Shown here: piece by piece, positions 29,323 to 42,227 of the stretch
How positions within the stretch are numbered: the stretch's first letter is position 1
Layout: each line of letters opens with the position of its first letter
Origin: Jacaranda mimosifolia
Taxonomy: Eukaryota; Streptophyta; Magnoliopsida; Lamiales; Bignoniaceae
DNA: 64,000 nt
NCBI GenBank assembly: GCA_018894105.1
Contig: CM032121.1
Location: 39,402,230 to 39,466,229, forward strand
Direction of reading: 5' to 3'
Translations under genes and position numbers: made by a program
The notes under the pieces: model-generated
The model's database searches: none
Told to the model about the DNA's origin: nothing
What the model saw: only the letters and a program-made list of their open reading frames with translations

Positions 29323-31070
29323 GTTTGTTTGAAATAATATTTTGAAAATGAAAATATTTGTGAAAATGGAGGAGAAGTTGACAGTTTTCTGTTTTCATTT
29401 TCAGCAGAAAATTAAAAGGGGCTTTGAAAACAAAAACAAACAGACCCTAAGTTAAAAGATGGAGAGACTCAATATTATTTAATTTTCGTTGAACACCTTA
29501 AGGTCTTCCAATGAGTTTTATATTGTTATAGAAATGAAAGTAATAGTTAAAATTAAATATTGAAAATAATTTCTAGATAGTTATTTTGTGATTTATTTTT
29601 ATTTCACTTTTATTTATTTTGATAAAAAAGATGTTTATGATCAGTGATAAAAAAAAAAAGTAACAATATAAAAGTAGTTCGCTAATGATATATATATATA
29701 TATTAAATAATAATAACTTTTATTTTGTCACTAATTATATTTTTAAGTGATAAATTTATTTGTACTATTCCAATATGTTTAATAGTGATATGAACTAATG
29801 TTTTAATTAAGTTGTCACCATTAATAATTAGTGATATATTTATAGTGATAATAAAAATTAATACTATAATTTGTGATAAAATTTTCATTATTATTGGGTG
29901 ATCACAATAGGTATGTCACTAATTCTTATCATTACTAAATTAATAAAATCATTAAGATGACATACAAAATCTTTTCTCACTTAATATACATAATTAATCA
30001 TAATTTTTGCACTGTCACTTATTATTTTACCCTTACCTTTCCTTTTTCTTGTAGTATTTGAGAAATCTATCTATCCCCATCAGATCAATCGGAATTTAAT
30101 CAATCGAAATATATGCTATATCATGTCAAAGTGGAAGCTACGAGTTAATTTCAACGACTCTTATTCTTTCTTTTTTGTCTTGATCTTTTTCAATTGGTAC
30201 TAATTAGGTGGGAACATATATACATAAATATACATTGTAAGAAATATCTTGTAAAATAGAGCACCACAAGATATTTTTATGTACTTATGTAGTTACGTGG
30301 CAAGTCAATGTTCAATAATTAATACCAGCAATTAGGCACATTCGATGCATGTGCTAAATTTTTTATAATATTTTAATTATATAATAATATATATTTGTAA
30401 TGTAAATTTGTCTTTTAATATTAATATATTTATTTAAATTTTTTACATAAATAAGAATTAAAAAATTATAATAAAATAATAATTGTAGACATTTTAAGTA
30501 AATCATTTTAAAACACACCAAAAAAGGACAGGTGCTTTATTAATATTATAGATATGTTTTCGATATGCCTTTTCACTTTATTATATATCGTATGTTTGCC
30601 TCATTTATATGATATTTAATTTAGACGATATATATATTTAAATAAACATCCGAAATTAATAATTTGGAATGACATAATAAGAATATTTTTCTCGTATAGT
30701 GACAAACAATGCATCTAGACCAAAATATGGCTGGTGCATGCAAGTATTAATTACCAATAGATTCATTGTTACACCTAATAATTAATAACATCCGCCAATA
30801 ATGTTTAAACAGAAATTAAAAATATATATATATATAAAAATATAAATGAAATTATAAAATAATTGAAATGAAGAAATTTATGGAAGTAAAAATGATAATG
30901 AAAAGAATTAACATGGAATTAATGCCATATTAAGTAGTGACAGAAGAAATTATCAAGACTAAATTATGGATCTATTGAGGTCAACTGGACGAGCAATGAC
31001 TTGACTAAGTTAAATGTCTTGTCTTGACATTGGGACAACATATCATATATTTAACCTTAATTAAGACACA

Positions 31071-31183
31071 TGCCGAGTGGCCCGTGATTCAATGGCATAA
31101 GTCTTCCATATTATGTATGAGGTCAGGAGTTCGAGTCCAAACAAATTTTTGGTGTGCGTGTGTATAAATAAATAAAAGAAAAT
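31071..31183 (+). repeat. tRNA-derived SINE, copy 3
   Basis: The head is TGCCGAGTGGCCCGTGATTC, the A-box region AATGGCATAAG, the B box GAGTTCGAGTCC and the tail TGTATAAATAAATAAA. It is flanked by a 15-bp target duplication with two mismatches, CTTAATTAAGACACA (31056-31070) and CTTAATTATGACACG (31184-31198). Confidence 0.8.
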
Positions 31184-31676
31184 CTTAATTATGACACGTA
31201 CCCCTAAAAAAATTATCCCCCCACTACCAAAAAAAAAAAAAAGGAAAATAGAAAATGTCCCTGCTTTGGCTTCTTTCTTTTTGATTATTTCTAATTATAT
31301 TTTTTTCAATTTGATTTTACATGTTACATTTTGTCTATTTACTTTGAGTTTATATTAATTTTTTCCTCTAAATTTCCTCTTGATAAATATTAAAAAAATT
31401 AGTTTGTGCCCTTCGTATAATATATTGAAGCGAAAAATAAATTAATAGTAACAATGTTATGAATTCTATGTTATGCGGCTTCATTTGCGGCAAATGAGCC
31501 AAAATTTTCGTTGAGATTGACATGGGATGTACTAAATTTACGATTTACCCTTTAAATATAGTCGAAATGCATATGTTGTTAGAAAATTTGTATCTTTCTT
31601 CATAGGTTGGATCTGATTCCACGTACAATTTATAATCCTAGCCATTTCTACATTATACGTGGCATCATCCTACTTA

Positions 31677-32100
31677 GCCCTGCAAACGAGTCGAGCTTGG
31701 GAAAATTTTACTAGCTCAAGTTCGAACTCAACGAGCTTTATTTTATGAGCTCGAGCTCGACTCAACTAAACTCGAATTTTTAAATAAATTATGAAATATG
31801 CAAGCTCGAGCTCGAATTTTTTTAATAAAATGGTAAATATTTATAAGTAAAATATTTTAGTTTTATTTTTTATTTTTATTTTGAATTTAGGTTAGTAATA
31901 TATTATTTTTCTTTTTTGATATATATATATATATTATATACTAATAATATTAAAAAAATATTAAAAATATAAATCAAGCTCATGAGTTGGCTCGCGAGCT
32001 TCAAGCTTATACAAAAATGGCTCGAGATCGACTCGAGGTAAAGCTTGAGCTCAAGCTCGACTCGCAAAGTTCGTGAGCTAGCTCGACTCGTTTGCAGGCC
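31677..32100. mobile_element. hAT-type MITE ('gagctcgagctcg' family), 424 bp
   Basis: The termini GCCCTGCAAACGAGTCGAGC and GCTCGACTCGTTTGCAGGCC are near-perfect inverted repeats, with many internal GAGCTCGAGCTCGA blocks and an AT-rich core. Family members at 35131, 37802, 39062, 39155 and 41493 show 8-bp target duplications. Here the duplication is not clear. Confidence 0.6.
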
Positions 32101-32367
32101 TAATATTATCTTACTCATTCATTGCAACATTATGTGATAGGATCAGATCAGGCAATTAGTAATATAATTACTCATTATGACCACATAATTTAATTAGGTA
32201 CTTTTTGGATTAATACTTTTGTTTATCTTAACTATGATCTTTCATTGGATCACTCACTTAGAAATTTTTTTATCACGCCCTGCACTTTGGACATACAAAT
32301 AATTTAGATTTTGCCAATATATAATAACGCGGAGGTGGTTAGAAGGATAAAAAAGGGGTGAAAAAGG

Positions 32368-32443
<76 letters not shown>

Positions 32444-32631
32444 GAAAAAGTAAAAAAGAGTGGCGATATTGTATATATATACCAAAAATAAAATAAAAAA
32501 TAATAATTAAGGCCACGAAATGAAAGTGAATATATATATATATATCATGAGCAAGGGTATATTAGGTAATCTAACTTCAATTACATTAGTAGATTAATCA
32601 AAATATAAGGTGAGAATATGCTCCATATTTC

Positions 32632-32663
<32 letters not shown>

Positions 32664-35130
32664 TAAAGTAAGTATGATATTATTTATATAAATAGTCATA
32701 TTATTAAATCATACATTTAATTTTAACTGTATATGTACCGTTCCTTCTTTCTCATCAATCAAAAGAAATAAAGCCCCAAATGGCATAGCCCTTTGGACAC
32801 GAATAAAGTTCTTATTGAAAACATTATTGAAAATATTCTTAGTATTAAGAATGTTTTACTTGTCAGAAAATCATATGAGTTACATATAATTTGAAACAGA
32901 CCAAAAAGTGCATTTTTTTAAAGTTGTATGAGTTGGTATTATTAGAATTTAAAATATAATTTAAATTTAGAAATGACTTGTTTAATAAAATATAATTTAA
33001 AATTAATTTTTTATTAAATTTTAATAAAAATCTCACTTTATTTTGCAAAACATAAAGAGAGAAGGGGAGGGGGGAAAAAAAAACTCGTACTTTTTTTAAT
33101 TTATTTTACTGGAAAAAAAGTTAATTCCTTTAAAATTACATAATTAATTATTATTTCAAATCTATCCAACTCATGCATCGATTAATCTACTCAAATAATA
33201 TTTACTGAGCGGCAGAAATAATTCGACAAAAGTTAGCAAAATGAATTATAAATGTAAAAAAAAAAAAAAATGTTGACCAAAAAATAATTTTTTAAAACAC
33301 ATTGATTAACTTATTCATATATGTTAAATCATGAATACATTTAAATCCATATTATTATTTGGATAACTTATACAATATTCATATCCGTATCCTTATTCAA
33401 TGGACATTTAGACAAAGACATCCAAAATTGAATTCGGTAGACGTTAAATATTGATCATATTCATATTCGACTGTAGTTATTCATATTCGATTATTTAAAA
33501 ATTTATATCTAATTGTGATTATTCAGATATCAAATGCGTCGAGTGTCCCCCAATCCTTAATGACATTCTATATATATATAATCAAATATTTACTAATTCA
33601 ATATATGTTCGGGATGAATATTAAAAAAAATGATTATAAGATTATTATATTTGTCTTTATTTATAGTCGATTATTAAATAATCAAATACAGATAATATAT
33701 ATACAAACAATATTTTATATACATACATACAAATACAATTAGTAATAAAAAAATTTAATATTCATTTAAACATCTAATATTATTAGATAACACGATCTTT
33801 TCTCACTCTAATTATCATCCTTGGAATCAACAATTGATATAAAAGGGGAAAAAAAATCTATGTGGAAGTAGCGAAGTACGCAAACCTTTACATTGTGTGC
33901 ACGCAAAAGAGTCTTAAAAACAAGAAAAACAATAATTATCTTTCGAAATTGAAGCGATATTTCCTTAATTTATAAATTGCACTAATAATTAGCATAGTCC
34001 TATTTAATTTGATAATCAATTTTGGAATTATAGTCAATATATCATTTATATATATAGTCTCCCTCAGTTCATTTAATGTGAAATGTACTATACAATCTCA
34101 TGCATCATGCATCAACTATTTAAGTAGAATTGACTAATAGATGATTGTACGTTATTGTTGGTGGCATTATTGTTTAAAATATATTATTGTTATATACGTT
34201 ACGAAAGATTTTTTTTGTTGTACATACGACTTTCATTGAATACATTTTTATCATAATTGTATATCTATTTATGAAATTAAGTATGGAATTCTATTTATTC
34301 ACTTTAATTGAGTGTCCTCTTCTCTCCCCTTTTTGCTGGGATTGGAAATCATGTATTTTATATATCCATACGATTGAATAATTGGATATCCGTAATAGTG
34401 AAAAAAAGAATGTTTCAAATTCAAAAGATTTTCAATTTACCAATTATCGAGATTTACGGGATATAGATCCTCAGTCGATAAATTAAACACAATTAAAAAT
34501 GAATTCTTGCATTATCTTTTTACAATGGATGATGAATTTGGGTATTAAATTAGAACCCTTTATCGTGTGGAGTCCAGATAAAAGCGGATTGAGATCTTCG
34601 GAATCGCATATCTCAAAATTCAATAATATGATATTTTATCAAAATAATTAACACCATGAATTGATAAAAATATCATGATCTCATAAAAAGAAGCTAGAGT
34701 AGCTGTTAAGACTATTATATACTAACTAAAGGAAGCAAAAGATTTGACTTCACAACATTGAAATATATGCAACAAATTAGAATATATACCAAATTTTATT
34801 TCATTTCACAAGACAATTTAGTGGGTAAACATTGGAAGACAAACCTATTAGCTATTTATAGAAGTGCTAACCAGTTCAATACTTTGATTTTAATTTTGTG
34901 TTGAATTTGTCTTAATTTTCTTGCAAAATAAACTAAGTGCAATGAACCACAAGTGCCACACAGGAATATATATATATATATATTCATATATTCTTTGAGG
35001 AACAGTCATAAGTTGGGCTGTACTGTCAATTTTAAGGCTAAAATGCAAAACCATGAAAAAAGCATTTGAAAACTGTAAGTATTTTCTTTACTGATCCAGT
35101 TGGATCACATGTATATACATTAATAGAGAC

Positions 35131-35507
35131 TAGGGTTGTAAATAAGTTGAGTCGAGTTCGAATTTAGCTAGCTCAAGCTTGACTTGTCTATTAATTCGTA
35201 TGTTCGGAGTCGAGCTCGGTCGAACCTACATAGCCAAGTTCAAGCTCGGCACATTAGAATAGACGAAGGCTCAGCAAGTTTTATCGAGTTCGACTCGATA
35301 AACTCGTCATATGAAAGCAAAAGAGGCTTGATTCGTATAACGGTATAAGTTCGGATGAACTCGAGCAAGTATAGATTTGAATTAGCTTGAGCTTATTTAG
35401 ACTCAAAACAAAATCTATCATTATAAAACATTTCAATAATTGTGTTATTTTTTCAAAAAAATAATAAAAAAAATAAATAAATAATAATAATAATAATAAT
35501 AATAATA

Positions 35508-35547
<40 letters not shown>

Positions 35548-35758
35548 CGGGCCTAAAATATATATAAATACACAACAAAAAAGCTCATTTAGGCTTGTGA
35601 ACTTTTTGAACCAAACAATAATAAGCTCGACTTGGCTCGTTTGACTGACAAGCTCAAGCTCGAATTGGCTCGGGCTTGAAAAAATAAAGTCAAATACAAA
35701 CTTTCATCAAGCTGCGTCCAAATCATTCTTGAATCATCCCATCTTAATTACATCCCTA
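35131..35758. mobile_element. hAT-type MITE, 628 bp, perfect 8-bp target duplication
   Basis: The ends are TAGGGTTGTAAAT... and ...ATTACATCCCTA, with ATAGAGAC on both flanks (35123-35130 and 35759-35766). An 8-bp duplication and TAGGG-type ends are diagnostic of hAT elements. The core at 35478-35546 is (AAT)n followed by (ATT)n, which can fold into a hairpin. No transposase is present. Confidence 0.85.
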
Positions 35759-36320
35759 ATAGAGACATTAAATATAAGTCTAACTATGCCAATTTTTTGC
35801 GAGAATTTCTTGTCCAAATAGAACAAGAAAAATTAAAAATTATTATACTTATTATGTGATTAATTATTTTTAAAAATCTATACATAAAATTGCATAACAA
35901 GTTTAACTTTCTCATCGTATAATTAATTTTTTATTCAACCAAGTGTAGAATTTCCAATTCTATTCTTTATACATATTTTCCCCTAATTTCATACAAGCAA
36001 TAAATTTATACAATTAATTGGACTTTAATTTATGAACTATACTTCGAGGCTTTCAAAGCTAAACTACCATTATTTTCTTGATGTATATTTTACTTCAATT
36101 TAATCAACAATTAGAATTTCTTTTCTAGCACAACTTAAACTTAAATTCACATTTTTTTAGCGCAGCTTAAATTTAGCTCTTTTTTTTTTTTTTTTAACGT
36201 AACTCGCTATCTTTTTTCTAATGCTACTTAAATTTAACTCACGCGTAGGTTTTGTTTGTAGCGCAGTTAGCATAACTCACAATTCACACAAAACAATAAA
36301 TTTATGCTTTATTAAGAGGA

Positions 36321-36640
36321 TATTTGGTTAAATTATTTATTTAAAAGATGTTATAAATTCCTACCATTTAGTTTTTTTTTTTTTTTTTCTTCTTTTGATT
36401 GGTAACTTCTACTATCTAGTTAGGAAGCTTACAAGATGTTAAATTTATTTTGTAAATAAATTTTTAAAATAAAATTTTGAAATTTATAAAATATTAGTCA
36501 TAATAATTTTGTAGTTAATATGGTTAACAAAAAGTTAAAAAATTAAATCTTAAAAAATATGTCAGAAAGTACTCTTTACTTTTTTTGAAAGAGTTAATTT
36601 ATATAATATCTTAATCAGTTTATAAGTTCATCCAAATACC
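36321..36640. mobile_element. MITE of the 'cttataag' family
   Basis: It starts GGATATTTGGTTAAATTATTT and ends AGTTCATCCAAATACCC, with internal blocks shared with copies near 24.7 and 45.5 kb. It abuts the next TIR element. Confidence 0.45.
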
Positions 36641-36643
36641 CTA

Positions 36644-36985
36644 GAGCTCGTTTGCTTGCTTTGATATTGCATGATGATACGTTATTCAACTCAGTTTCAA
36701 TGTTTGGTTCATTTTTAGAAGCCCTTGATACAATTAGGCTCAGTATACATTAAGGTCAAACTTGACTTGTGTATCAAGGCTTTAGGGTGTGATATGCTTT
36801 CCAACCTAAGTTATAAATAAATTATAGTTTATCAAATGGGATAATCATGCCAAGTAAACAATCAAAATAGGATATCAAGTTATTTAAAATATGCGAATAA
36901 ACATTAGATATGATATATAATAATTCGCTATTTATCCTAGTTATAAATATAATGGTCTAATCAAACACACCAAGCAAACGAGCTC
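36644..36985. mobile_element. TIR MITE with GAGCTCGTTTGCTTG ends, 342 bp
   Basis: The 15-bp termini GAGCTCGTTTGCTTG and CAAGCAAACGAGCTC are perfect inverted repeats. It is AT-rich and non-coding. No clear target duplication was found. Confidence 0.6.
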
Positions 36986-37801
36986 AATATGTCTAAGTAA
37001 AACAATTCCCACATCCCAACATTTATCTCCACTTACTATCCTACCTACAATCCACATGCATAGGATTATCCTAAGGTGTGACTCTTCAACACTACACTAT
37101 CCAACAAATTAATATGAGTACTAATCATACTTTTGCTATGTAAATTAATTTGTGGCTGAGAAAAGAGTATTAGCTGTTGATTCAAAAGATCTTAATTTGA
37201 GGAAATTAAGAAGTAGACAAGTGCATATGATTAAATGTAAAGAGGTTGTCGAATTAGGTTTGCAAGCCCTAATTCTTATTATCCACAAAAAAATTCTTAG
37301 CAAGTAAAGACAGGAAGGGGACAAAAGCACTTGTACTGGATAATAATATCCTGTCTAGACTTAAGCAATTAAGATGGGGATGACTGATTCCTAACTAAAT
37401 AATCTATCCACCACTCATATGCATGCATGCCCGGATAATTTTATCTGGATCTCTTCATGTGGATTAACATTTTACAACTGTACCATGAGTTTGACACTTG
37501 CTAGAAAAGTTCAAATGTGGAAAGAATTCTACTGTGGGAAGAATGAAGTTTTTGTACATAGATTAAGGTTAATCATGATTTACATTAATGTTGTAAATCT
37601 AATTTGTACTTTTGTTCTTGGGGGTGTGTGCTGAAAAGAAAGAAGAGAAGAGGTGGAAGGAGAAGACAAGACCTACACTAATTTAAGAAAATAAATAAGA
37701 AATTGTAAGTACTTGAAATTTTCTCTATTTTACAAATATATTATTGGATAATTGAATGATAGTGTAAAGAATTTTCATTTTGTTAATGGACAAGATGTAA
37801 G

Positions 37802-38129
37802 TAGGGGTATAATCGAGCCGAAATGGATTGAATTTGGGAAAATTTTGATTTCGAGTTCGAACTCAACGAATCTAATTTTTTTAGCTCGAGCTTGACTCGA
37901 TGAAAACTTGAACTAAAATTTCTTTGATCAGTTTTAAAAAACTGTAAGTTTGAGGTCAATTTTGAAGTAAAATAATAGTAATATAATGTATTTATATTAA
38001 TAAAATAAAAAAATTAATGTTAATTGTATATCGACTCGTGAGTCTAATATAAATGAGTCAAACTAGAGATCAGGCTCGATGTATAGCTCGAGCTTGACTT
38101 ACAAGCCGGTAGACTTATTTGCACCCCGA
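37802..38129. mobile_element. hAT-type MITE, left arm, 328 bp
   Basis: The ends are TAGGGGTATAATCGAGCC and ...TTTGCACCCCGA. The 8-bp target duplication is GATGTAAG (37794-37801) and GATGCAAG (38130-38137). The mirror copy lies at 63043-63368. Confidence 0.75.
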
Positions 38130-39061
38130 GATGCAAGTGATATAAGAATTTTTATTTTACTATAATAATAATTTTTATAAATATATGGATAGTGACAAAA
38201 GCAACAAATAAGTTGTAACTATTAAAAATTAATGATGCAAAAATTGTGAAATTATTATTGTTAACAATTAGTAGGAGCTACAAAAATTGTATGTTTCTCT
38301 AATCTCTCCCCTTTCAAATTACTTCCACATGCGAAAATATTAATCAAAGAAAACACATTATTCAAAAAAGGGATAATCATAAATAAAATAAAATAAAAAA
38401 ACCCACTTGAATTAACAACTAATAACATTGAATTTTCCATTAAAAAAAATTAAGTCCAACAAAAAGTTCCCCTTGAAGTTGAAGTGTCATTAACAAATTA
38501 AGCACCAATTATCATCCTTTTAAGTGGTTATCACATGTAATGTAGCCAATGAAGACTACACTAAATTATGAGCTTAATTAAGCTATACTTTTCCCACAGC
38601 TTATATATTTCCAAATGGGGGAAAACGCTTTTATGACTAATCCATTCACACACTTTCCAAAAATGGAGAAAAAAATTGAAAGAGATTATGGACTGTAAAG
38701 TCGTGATTAATGTAAAGCTAAAAGCGCCATTAGCTTTTTAATATCTGCTTAATAATTAATTCCTGACCACAAACCCGTTTTGTGGACCTAAAAATAGGGT
38801 TAATTAAGTGGGCTGGACCATCTGAGGAGAATTATGGGCACAAATTTTGGCAAACACAAGTAGTGATGGCTGAGCTGTTGTGTTGTGTTACCATTCATCA
38901 TTAATTTAGTAAGCGTCTCATTTGGATTTAGGACAAGAATTAGTTCACACAAAAAGGAGGTTCGGATTTGAAGATCTAAATATTTATTTGGCCCTTAATG
39001 TATTAATAATTATAGTTTGCTCCTTGAAGTGCGTTACGAATACAATGCGGTCCTCTGTTTG

Positions 39062-39760
39062 TTAGGGTGCAATAGAGCCGAGCGTGGCGAAAATTTTCGA
39101 ACCCGAGTTCGAACTTGAAATATATGTATAGGGCTTGAGCTTGAGCTCGACGAGTAAGGATGTAACTGAATCGAGCCAGCTGAGTTTGGGTAAAATTTTT
39201 GAGCTCGGCTCAAATTGACAAATAAATTATAAAAAACTGGAGGCTCGAGGTCGAGCTCGAAATAAAAAATTAATAATATAATATATATTAATAAAATAAA
39301 AAATAATATTTAATCATATATTACCTCGCAAGCCGACTCATGAATCTCAAGCTTATATACAGACGGCTCAAGATCGGCTCGAATTAGAGCTCGAACTTGA
39401 GTCAAACTGGCCTGAGCTTGGCTCGCGAGCTGACTTGATTTGTTTGCACCTCTATCGATGAGACTAAAATTTTAAGTTTGAGCTTGGCTCAGTTCGACTT
39501 GGTTGGATAAGACTCGAATTATCAAATGAGTTATAAATAACTACAAGCTTGAGTTCGAACTCGAAATAAAAGAAATAATAATATAATATATATATATATA
39601 TTTATTAATAAAATTAAAATAATATTTAATTATATGGCTCATGAAATGGAGTTTAGATATGGATGACTCAAGATCGATTCGAAATAAAGCTCGAATTCGA
39701 TTCAACTCAACTTGAGTTTAAAACAATATCGCGAGTCGACTAGACTCGTTTGTATCCCTA
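39062..39760. mobile_element. Nested hAT MITE: outer element 39062-39760 split by inner element 39155-39454
   Basis: The outer element starts TTAGGGTGCAATAGAGCC and ends TTTGTATCCCTA, with target duplication TCTGTTTG/TCTATTTG. The inner element starts TAAGGATGTAACTGAATCG and ends TGTTTGCACCTCTA, with target duplication TCGACGAG (39147-39154) and TCGATGAG (39455-39462). The inner element therefore jumped into an existing member of the same superfamily. Confidence 0.7.
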
Positions 39761-41171
39761 TCTATTTGGCATTATATATATTTAAAGCTTGTTTTATTGG
39801 AACACTGAATGGATATGTCATGGAAGTACATGTATAAGTGCATTTATGAGAGAAAATTATTTATTTGATTTAATTAAATAAATTGCAGGGAATTAAAAAA
39901 ATATGACATATGTAAAAACACCTTTATAGTTGAATTTTGACTCAGTTTAAAATTGGTGAACAGTGAAAGTATATTATTCAAAACGATATAAAAGTCTTTG
40001 TTTATTTTTATTTATTGTGTTATATGTAATACAATTTCTTCCCGATCGAGCTTTGAAACATAAAAAATCTTTAATAATTTTTAGATATTGTTGAAACTTA
40101 ATAAATATATCATTTTCATTAATGTTACTTTTAGTTATAACTCACTAGTGGAACTATTGCTAAAAAGGTTTAAAGTTTAGTTTATTTTTAGTAGTTTATT
40201 TAATCATTATCTAGCATAAAATTAATATATATATATATATATATATGGAAAAAGAATTAATATTTCCTTCCCACTTGTATTTGAGATTTGCTTTAAGGTT
40301 TGGTCCTTGGATGACAAAGTGGAAAACATTAACGAAAATTTTTTTAATGACAATATTTTGTATTTAATTAATTTGTTGGTACTTTTCCTTTTCCCTCTAT
40401 TTTTTCTTGCAAAATTTCGAATTCAAATAAACAAAGAAAAGAAAAACTATTTATTCCCCACAAATAAAATAAATTTCACTTTTTTCACTTTCTCCTTGTA
40501 TTAGAAAAAAAGATTTAAATTGCATGCATCTATTCATTTACCTAACCTAAGACTTTAGAATAGCAAAAAATTCTTGATTATGGGGTTTGTGTATAATAAA
40601 TTAATGGCTAGTGGAACATGAGATCATCCTAGATAGAATATGAAACTATTTGATCCAATTCCAAAATAGTGCTTTTTAATTTTCAAACGGGGTATTTAAT
40701 TTTTTAACAAACTTATATTTGTTCTTAGATAATTTTTTATTTTAAAACTTTTGAATCTGACTTCTCACCTAATTAGCCATGAAATACAGGGTCTAACTAC
40801 GTCGAAGTATTAAATATTATATATATCTACGGTACGAATTTATGAAAGATTTTGTACTTAGAAATAAAAAATATTATATTATTCATCAGCTATTCATCGT
40901 AACTTGCAAAATTATAATTTTAGTCTAATTTGTATTAAAAACTTAACCCGATTTTCACTAAAGTTTCAAAAATCAATCGAAAAAACAGAGTTTGTATGTT
41001 GGAGGTTTAATTGCGTTGTGGCATTATCTTACTATAATGATTAAAATTGAATTTTAAGAGATTTATTCTTAAAAAAAATGTCCATACTAGGCCAACCCTA
41101 TATTTAAATTTCATATCTCTTCGTTTTTTAAAATTATGTAAGGAAATTTAAATAAAATCTATCAAGACAAT

Positions 41172-41711
41172 GGAAATGTTTGGTTATATTTTTTGTGTGA
41201 TTTTATTATGTATTTTGGGAGAATGAATTATTAGAGAATGTGAAGTTGTGTTTTGGTACGTCTGTTTATGTTTTGGAAAGACATTTTTTTTACTGTAGCA
41301 GTCAAATCAATAATTTTTTTGTTGGGTTTTTGGGGTGAAAATAGAATTGAGTGGTTTTTTTAATGTTAAAATAATAAAAATATATATATAATATATTATA
41401 TAATATGTGTATGTATATATTGGAAAACGTGTGTTTTGGAGAAAAATGATGATATGTTTGGTTATGTTTTTCCAAAACAATATTGTTCTGAGTAGGGGTG
41501 TAAATGAGATAAGACTATTCGTGAATGGTTCAGGCTCAACTCAATAAAAGCTTGTATTCGGCTATATCTTTTCGAGCCTGAGCCAAACCGAGCTCGAGCT
41601 CGTCAGTCAAACGAGCCGAGCTGAGCTGAGCTCAATAATATTTAGCTCGAAAAACTCGCGAGTCTAAACAAGTTTTTTTATTATATATACATATAATTAT
41701 AATTTAGGCCC

Positions 41712-41748
<37 letters not shown>

Positions 41749-42118
41749 TTAGTTTTTTATTTTTAAAAAATATATAACAAAATTATTTAAAAAATTTATA
41801 ATTATAAATTTTGTTTTAAGTTTAAATGAGCTCGAGTTAATCCAAACTTATATGAGTTCGAGCTTGAGCTCATTCAAGCTTAACGAATTGAGATTTTTTG
41901 CTTCTCTACGATGAGCCTTATCAAATCAAGCTCAATAAAACTCGCCAAACTTTCGTCTATTCCAACGAGTCGAACTTGAACTTGGCTGTTTAGGCCCGAC
42001 CAAGCTCGGCTCGAACTCAAGCTCATGAATTAATAGACGAGTCGAGTTTGAGTATACTAGATTTGGGCTTAGCTCGGGTCGTTTACACCCCTAGTTCTAG
42101 GGACAAAACCAAACATTC
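41172..42118. mobile_element. Tourist-like MITE interrupted by a hAT MITE, left arm
   Basis: The outer element runs from AAATGTTTGGTTATATTTTT to CCAAACATTCCC and shares internal blocks with the copy at 18238. It is split at 41485-42101 by the hAT element. The mirror copy lies at about 59050-60005. Confidence 0.6.
41493..42093. mobile_element. hAT-type MITE inside the Tourist-like MITE, left arm, 601 bp
   Basis: The ends are TAGGGGTGTAAATGAG and ...CGTTTACACCCCTA. The 8-bp target duplication is GTTCTGAG (41485-41492) and GTTCTAGG (42094-42101). The core has an (ATA)n run at about 41715-41750. The mirror copy is at 59074-59680. Confidence 0.8.
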
Positions 42119-42227
42119 CCAAACATATCGAAATTAAAAAATTAAAAAGAAAATGACATTAATACTGGTAAAAGGATTCTAAATTAACGAACTTTTTGTT
42201 CGCACAAATTTTCTTTTTCTACAGCAA

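Larger units (their letters stand above)
28351..37169. other. Gene-poor, very AT-rich region full of repeats
   Basis: No gene was recognised. Besides the elements listed separately, it holds a MITE-like stretch at about 29640-29945 with repeated AGTGATA/TCACTA motifs, (TAA)n microsatellites at about 32371-32440 and 32632-32662, and scattered (TA)n tracts. Confidence 0.5.
38138..42227. other. Outer left arm downstream of polygalacturonase; no gene seen
   Basis: This is AT-rich DNA with nested hAT MITEs (39062-39760, 41493-42093) and a Tourist-like MITE. Open frames here are short and unrecognised. Confidence 0.5.

Noticed and set aside
37419..37634. Open frame of 71 codons repeated in both arms (mirror 63535-63750)
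   Set aside because: It is kept only because the arms are nearly identical. It has no motif and no sign of independent coding selection.
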